Origin: Oscillospiraceae bacterium
Lineage (GTDB): Bacteria; Bacillota; Clostridia; Oscillospirales; Ruminococcaceae
Reading direction: 5' to 3'
Length of the DNA stretch: 64,000 bases
NCBI GenBank assembly: GCA_018110825.1
Contig: JAGBCL010000100.1
Span: 62,001 to 126,000, forward strand
Below the pieces are notes generated by a model, which made no database searches, had not been told where the DNA came from, and saw nothing but the letters and a program-made list of their open reading frames with translations. Numbering within the stretch: the first letter of the stretch is position 1; each line of letters starts with the position of its first letter. Made by a program: the position numbers and the translations under genes. This document shows positions 60,949-64,000 of the stretch, piece after piece.

Positions 60949-62670
60949 ATGAACGAAAAGGAGCTTTACGCACTTTGGTGCGAAAAGGCAGTTGATGACC
61001 CGGACTTACAGACTGAACTCAAGTCCATTGCAGGTGATGATGAGGCTATTCTCGACAGATTCTACCGTGACCTTGAATTCGGCACAGGCGGTCTGCGTGG
61101 TGTTATCGGTGCAGGTTCATACAGACTGAACATCTATACAATCAGACGTGCTACTCAGGGTCTTGCTGACTATGTCAAGGAAGCTTTCCCTATCAATCCT
61201 TCCGTTGCAATTGCTTACGACAGCCGCATCAAGTCTGATGTTTTCGCTAAGGAAGCTGCTGCTGTTCTTGCTGCAAACGGTATCAAGGCTTATATTTACA
61301 ACGAGCTCATGCCTACTCCTATGCTTTCCTTTGCTGTTCGTGAACTTAACTGCAGCGCTGGTATTGTTGTTACAGCAAGCCACAACCCTGCTAAGTACAA
61401 CGGCTACAAGGTTTATGGCTCTGACGGTTGTCAGCTCACTCTCGGTGCTGCTGAAATCGTGCTCAAGAACATCAACAATGTTCCTATGTTTGACGGTGCA
61501 AAGGTTATTCCTTTTGAAAAGGGTCTTGAAGAAGGCACTATCGAATACATCAAGCAGGACGTTATTACAAACTACATCAACAAGGTTTCCGAGCAGGGTA
61601 TTCACACTGATCTTTGTGCTGCAAGCGGTCTTAAAGTTGTTTACACACCGCTCAATGGTACAGGTAACAAGCCTGTTCGTATGATTCTCAACAAGATTGG
61701 TATTACAGATGTTACTGTTGTTCCTGAACAGGAATATCCTAACGGCAACTTCCCTACCTGTCCGTTCCCTAACCCTGAAATCAAGGAAGCTCTTGCTCTT
61801 GGTCTTAAGCTTTGCGAAAGCGTACAGCCTGACCTGCTCCTTGCTACTGACCCTGATGCTGACCGTGTTGGTATTGCTGTTCCTGACGGCAAGGGCGATT
61901 ACGTTCTCTTCACAGGTAACGAAGTTGGTGCAATGCTCCTTGAATACATCTGTGCTGAAAGAACAAAGCTTGGCACAATGCCTGAGAATCCGATTGCTGT
62001 AAAGACAATCGTTACAACTGACATTGCAAAGGCTATTGCTGAAGAATACGGCGTTAAGATTATCGACGTACTTACAGGCTTCAAGTTTATCGGTGAACAG
62101 ATTGGTTTCCTCGAGGACAAGGGCGAAGAAAACCGCTACATTTTCGGTTTTGAAGAAAGCTACGGTTACCTTGCTGGTTCCTATGTACGTGACAAGGACG
62201 CTGTTGTTGCTTCAATGCTCATCTGCGAAATGGCTGCATTCTACCGCACAAAGGGTATTTCCATGCTTCAGGCTCGTGAGAACATGTACAAGAAGTACGG
62301 CGTTTACACTCACACTCAGAAGTCCTTCACTTGCGAAGGTGCAACCGGTATGCAAAAGATGAAGGAGCTTATGACAATGCTCCGTACAGACACACCTAAG
62401 GAAATCGGTGGTCTTGCTGTAATTCGCTTTGACGATTACCTTGCAAGCACTTCCTTAGACTGCAAGACAGGCGACAAGACAATGCTTACGCTTCCTAAGT
62501 CTGATGTTCTTACATTTGCACTTGAAGGCAACGCTTCTGTTATTATCCGTCCGTCAGGTACAGAGCCTAAGATAAAGGCTTACTACACAACAACAGGTGC
62601 TACAAAGGCTGATGCTGATGCACTTGAAGAAAAGATTTCCGCAGATTTCCAGAGAATTCTCGGTTTCTAA
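60949..62670 (+). CDS. phosphoglucomutase/phosphomannomutase
   Basis: 573 residues from the ATG at 60949 (GGAGG, 8 nt spacing). FGTGGLRGVIGAGSYRLN at the N-terminus, the phosphoserine loop VVTASHNPAKYNGYK, the metal loop ATDPDADRVGIAVP, the sugar-binding GFEESYGYLAG and the phosphate-binding RPSGTEPKIKAYY cover all four domains. The length fits the PgcA-like Firmicute alpha-phosphoglucomutases, which make glucose 1-phosphate for glycogen and cell-wall sugars. High use of GCT, CTT and GTT codons, like rpoD and rpmE, suggests strong expression. Confidence 0.95.
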   Translation: MNEKELYALWCEKAVDDPDLQTELKSIAGDDEAILDRFYRDLEFGTGGLRGVIGAGSYRLNIYTIRRATQGLADYVKEAFPINPSVAIAYDSRIKSDVFAKEAAAVLAANGIKAYIYNELMPTPMLSFAVRELNCSAGIVVTASHNPAKYNGYKVYGSDGCQLTLGAAEIVLKNINNVPMFDGAKVIPFEKGLEEGTIEYIKQDVITNYINKVSEQGIHTDLCAASGLKVVYTPLNGTGNKPVRMILNKIGITDVTVVPEQEYPNGNFPTCPFPNPEIKEALALGLKLCESVQPDLLLATDPDADRVGIAVPDGKGDYVLFTGNEVGAMLLEYICAERTKLGTMPENPIAVKTIVTTDIAKAIAEEYGVKIIDVLTGFKFIGEQIGFLEDKGEENRYIFGFEESYGYLAGSYVRDKDAVVASMLICEMAAFYRTKGISMLQARENMYKKYGVYTHTQKSFTCEGATGMQKMKELMTMLRTDTPKEIGGLAVIRFDDYLASTSLDCKTGDKTMLTLPKSDVLTFALEGNASVIIRPSGTEPKIKAYYTTTGATKADADALEEKISADFQRILGF

Positions 62671-62679
62671 AAATAAATC

Positions 62680-62712
62680 AAGGCTCATTGTTCCGTAAAG
62701 GCAATGAGCCTT
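62680..62712 (+). terminator. terminator after phosphoglucomutase
   Basis: 11-bp arms AAGGCTCATTG / CAATGAGCCTT with an 11-nt loop, followed by TTTTAC. Confidence 0.85.
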
Positions 62713-62731
62713 TTTTACAAGAGGTGACATT

Positions 62732-63445
62732 ATGGCTGATACTAAAAAAATCGGAAATACAATCGGAAAAGTAATTTCATTTTTATTCCTTGCAATTGCT
62801 TTGATAAATCTTGCTGTTGTTGTTATGACCTCGGCTTTTATGTCTATTGTTCTGATGATTATCTGCACGGCTTGTTTCATCATTGCTTTCAGAAAAAAGC
62901 AGTATGATGCAAAGGCAATTGCTATTGAACTGGTTGCTGTTTTGATTTTAGCATATTTTATATTTTTTACCGCTTTTTTTTCAGGATACATGAAGTGGCA
63001 GTATCCCCTTCAACGTTGGTACATTGAATTTATGGCAAATGATGACACTGACGGATTCTTCCCTGACAAGCTTCCTGCAGACGCTGATAATTTCTGCACT
63101 AAATATGTACCTCCTATGATGCAAGGCAGCGGTTCTTATTATATCTGCTTCAATACTGATGGCATTGAGCAGTACAAGGCTTACACGGGAAATGCGGTGC
63201 TATCATTTACTATGGAGGAATACCGCAACGGACTTTCTGTTGAAAATGATGCAAAATTCAATGAACTTGCCGAGGATGGATATGGACTGGATTTTTATGT
63301 AGATATTCCTGATTGCATTGATGAATCAGATAATAATACGGAAATACACATAATCAACTCAAATTTTTACTGGAATCACCCTCACATAGATATAATTTTT
63401 ATTGATTATGATGAAAAGCTGGTTTGTTTTTCAAGTGTTGGATAA
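62732..63445 (+). CDS. membrane protein of unknown function
   Basis: 237 residues. Three hydrophobic segments in the first 90 residues (VISFLFLAIALINLAVVVM, FMSIVLMIICTACFIIAF, IAIELVAVLILAYFIFFTAF) precede an extracytoplasmic domain of about 145 residues. This domain has many Asp, Tyr and Phe and two or three Cys (ADNFCTKYVPP, YYICFNTDG, VDIPDCIDES). No family recognised. GAGGTG RBS. It may be partly dependent on read-through of the phosphoglucomutase terminator, since no promoter is evident in the short gap. Confidence 0.7.
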   Translation: MADTKKIGNTIGKVISFLFLAIALINLAVVVMTSAFMSIVLMIICTACFIIAFRKKQYDAKAIAIELVAVLILAYFIFFTAFFSGYMKWQYPLQRWYIEFMANDDTDGFFPDKLPADADNFCTKYVPPMMQGSGSYYICFNTDGIEQYKAYTGNAVLSFTMEEYRNGLSVENDAKFNELAEDGYGLDFYVDIPDCIDESDNNTEIHIINSNFYWNHPHIDIIFIDYDEKLVCFSSVG

Positions 63446-63451
63446 TTTCTC

Positions 63452-63480
63452 TTGACATAATTATTAAAAACATATATAAT
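63452..63480 (+). promoter_or_regulatory. consensus sigma-A promoter of the GNAT gene
   Basis: TTGACA (63452-63457), 17-nt spacer, TATAAT (63475-63480). Confidence 0.88.
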
Positions 63481-63536
63481 ATTTTTTGTGTGCGTTTTTT
63501 TGAAAAATTATGTCGGATTTATGTGAGGTTATTGTT

Positions 63537-64000
63537 ATGAAAACAAAGGCTTATAATATTTACTGCAAATGTTTCCCTCATCTTCCTTTGGAGGAAGAAA
63601 TGTTCCTGAAACTTATTGACATGGAAAACTGCAAGCTTATCCCCCACTATGAACACGAAGTTCTTGCAGGTTACGGTGTTGTGAAGGGCAACTGTATCCG
63701 TCTGCTGTGTGTTGCTCCTGATTACCGCGGACGCGGCATTGGCAGCAAGCTTATGAAAAAGTGTGAGCAGTACATTGCTGAAAATGGATTTGATAAGGCT
63801 GTTCTTGGTGACAAGGGTTCAGATTTTTTCATTGGTGCGGTTACTCCTGAAAGTCAATGGAATGATATGCGCAACCGTTTCTTTGAGTGTGAGGGTTATT
63901 CTGCTAAAAACGGCTGTCTTGAAATGAAAATGGGACTCGCTGATTTTGATTATGAAAAGCTTGATATTCCTGCTTGTCCCGATGACGTTACCTTCAGTTA
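63537..64000 (+). CDS. GNAT family N-acetyltransferase (3' end outside window)
   Basis: At least 154 residues from the ATG at 63537 (GAGG, 8 nt spacing), open to the window end. LLCVAPDYRGRGIGSKLMKKCE is GNAT motif A, which binds the pyrophosphate of acetyl-CoA. The segment before it (VLAGYGVVKGNCIRL) and the ENGFDKAVLGDKGSDFF and FFECEGYSAKNG strands fit the fold. The acceptor substrate is unknown. The remaining C-terminus (starting CPDDVTFS) lies outside. Confidence 0.85.
   Translation, partial: MKTKAYNIYCKCFPHLPLEEEMFLKLIDMENCKLIPHYEHEVLAGYGVVKGNCIRLLCVAPDYRGRGIGSKLMKKCEQYIAENGFDKAVLGDKGSDFFIGAVTPESQWNDMRNRFFECEGYSAKNGCLEMKMGLADFDYEKLDIPACPDDVTFS

Noticed and set aside
1-64000. CRISPR arrays, insertion sequences, prophage or integrated elements
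   Set aside because: No spaced direct repeats, transposase, integrase or phage structural genes are seen in any frame.

Overview
The window reads as chromosomal DNA of an anaerobic, low-to-moderate GC Clostridia bacterium, most likely a Ruminococcus-like member of the Oscillospiraceae. The signs are fermentative and hydrogen metabolism genes (acetate kinase, D-lactate dehydrogenase, the [FeFe] hydrogenase maturases HydE/F/G), a carboxynorspermidine decarboxylase, many strong GGAGG ribosome binding sites, and many sigma-A promoters with a 17-bp spacer. I see no prophage, insertion sequence, CRISPR array or rRNA operon. It looks like core genome with some lineage-specific envelope genes.

Layout. 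1-7.3 kb: end of citrate synthase, a minus-strand run (MazG-like, DUF4304, NspC, DUF896, methyltransferase, Nudix, AckA), and divergent tmcAL. 7.4-10.2 kb: a Tyr/Thr-rich secreted protein, rpmE with a structured leader, and a YigZ-family gene. 10.3-14.6 kb: dgt-dnaG-rpoD-Rrf2 operon. 14.6-23 kb: D-lactate dehydrogenase, a phosphatase, an aldose-epimerase-like protein, a GH25 muramidase, a YiiX-like peptidase, an HD protein, and a tandem pair of FecR-like membrane proteins. 23-27.3 kb: hydF, hydG, hydE and a TM1266-type regulator as one minus-strand operon behind a leader of about 260-280 nt. 27.3-35.3 kb: zinc-ribbon membrane protein, RNA methyltransferase, class A PBP, then rpe with an unusual Rnf-like D/E/A trio and a possible glycoside hydrolase. 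35.5-48.2 kb: long minus-strand run obg-mrnC-MBL, yebC-alaS-HIT-comEC-holA-RNase M5-like-MBOAT-DHHW. 48.3-60.7 kb: epimerase, two small genes, tRNA-Ser(GGA), rpoC, rpoB, comM, alpha/beta hydrolase. 60.9-64 kb: phosphoglucomutase, a membrane protein, and a GNAT gene cut by the window end.

The most unusual signals are these. (1) A recurrent translation-start architecture, in which an 8-bp/4-nt hairpin lies between the Shine-Dalgarno sequence and the start codon. Two unrelated operons (hydrogenase maturation and PBP) share exactly the same geometry, with base-pair differences that keep the stem paired. A third case, before a FecR-like gene, is similar but weaker. (2) The hydrogenase-maturation leader also carries a terminator-like hairpin and a second SD-hairpin with a 10-codon ORF. 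(3) An Rnf-like membrane module lacks RnfB, RnfC and RnfG and has lost most of the expected iron-sulfur ligands and the flavin attachment motif. These come from direct reading and family knowledge; no database search or folding program was run.
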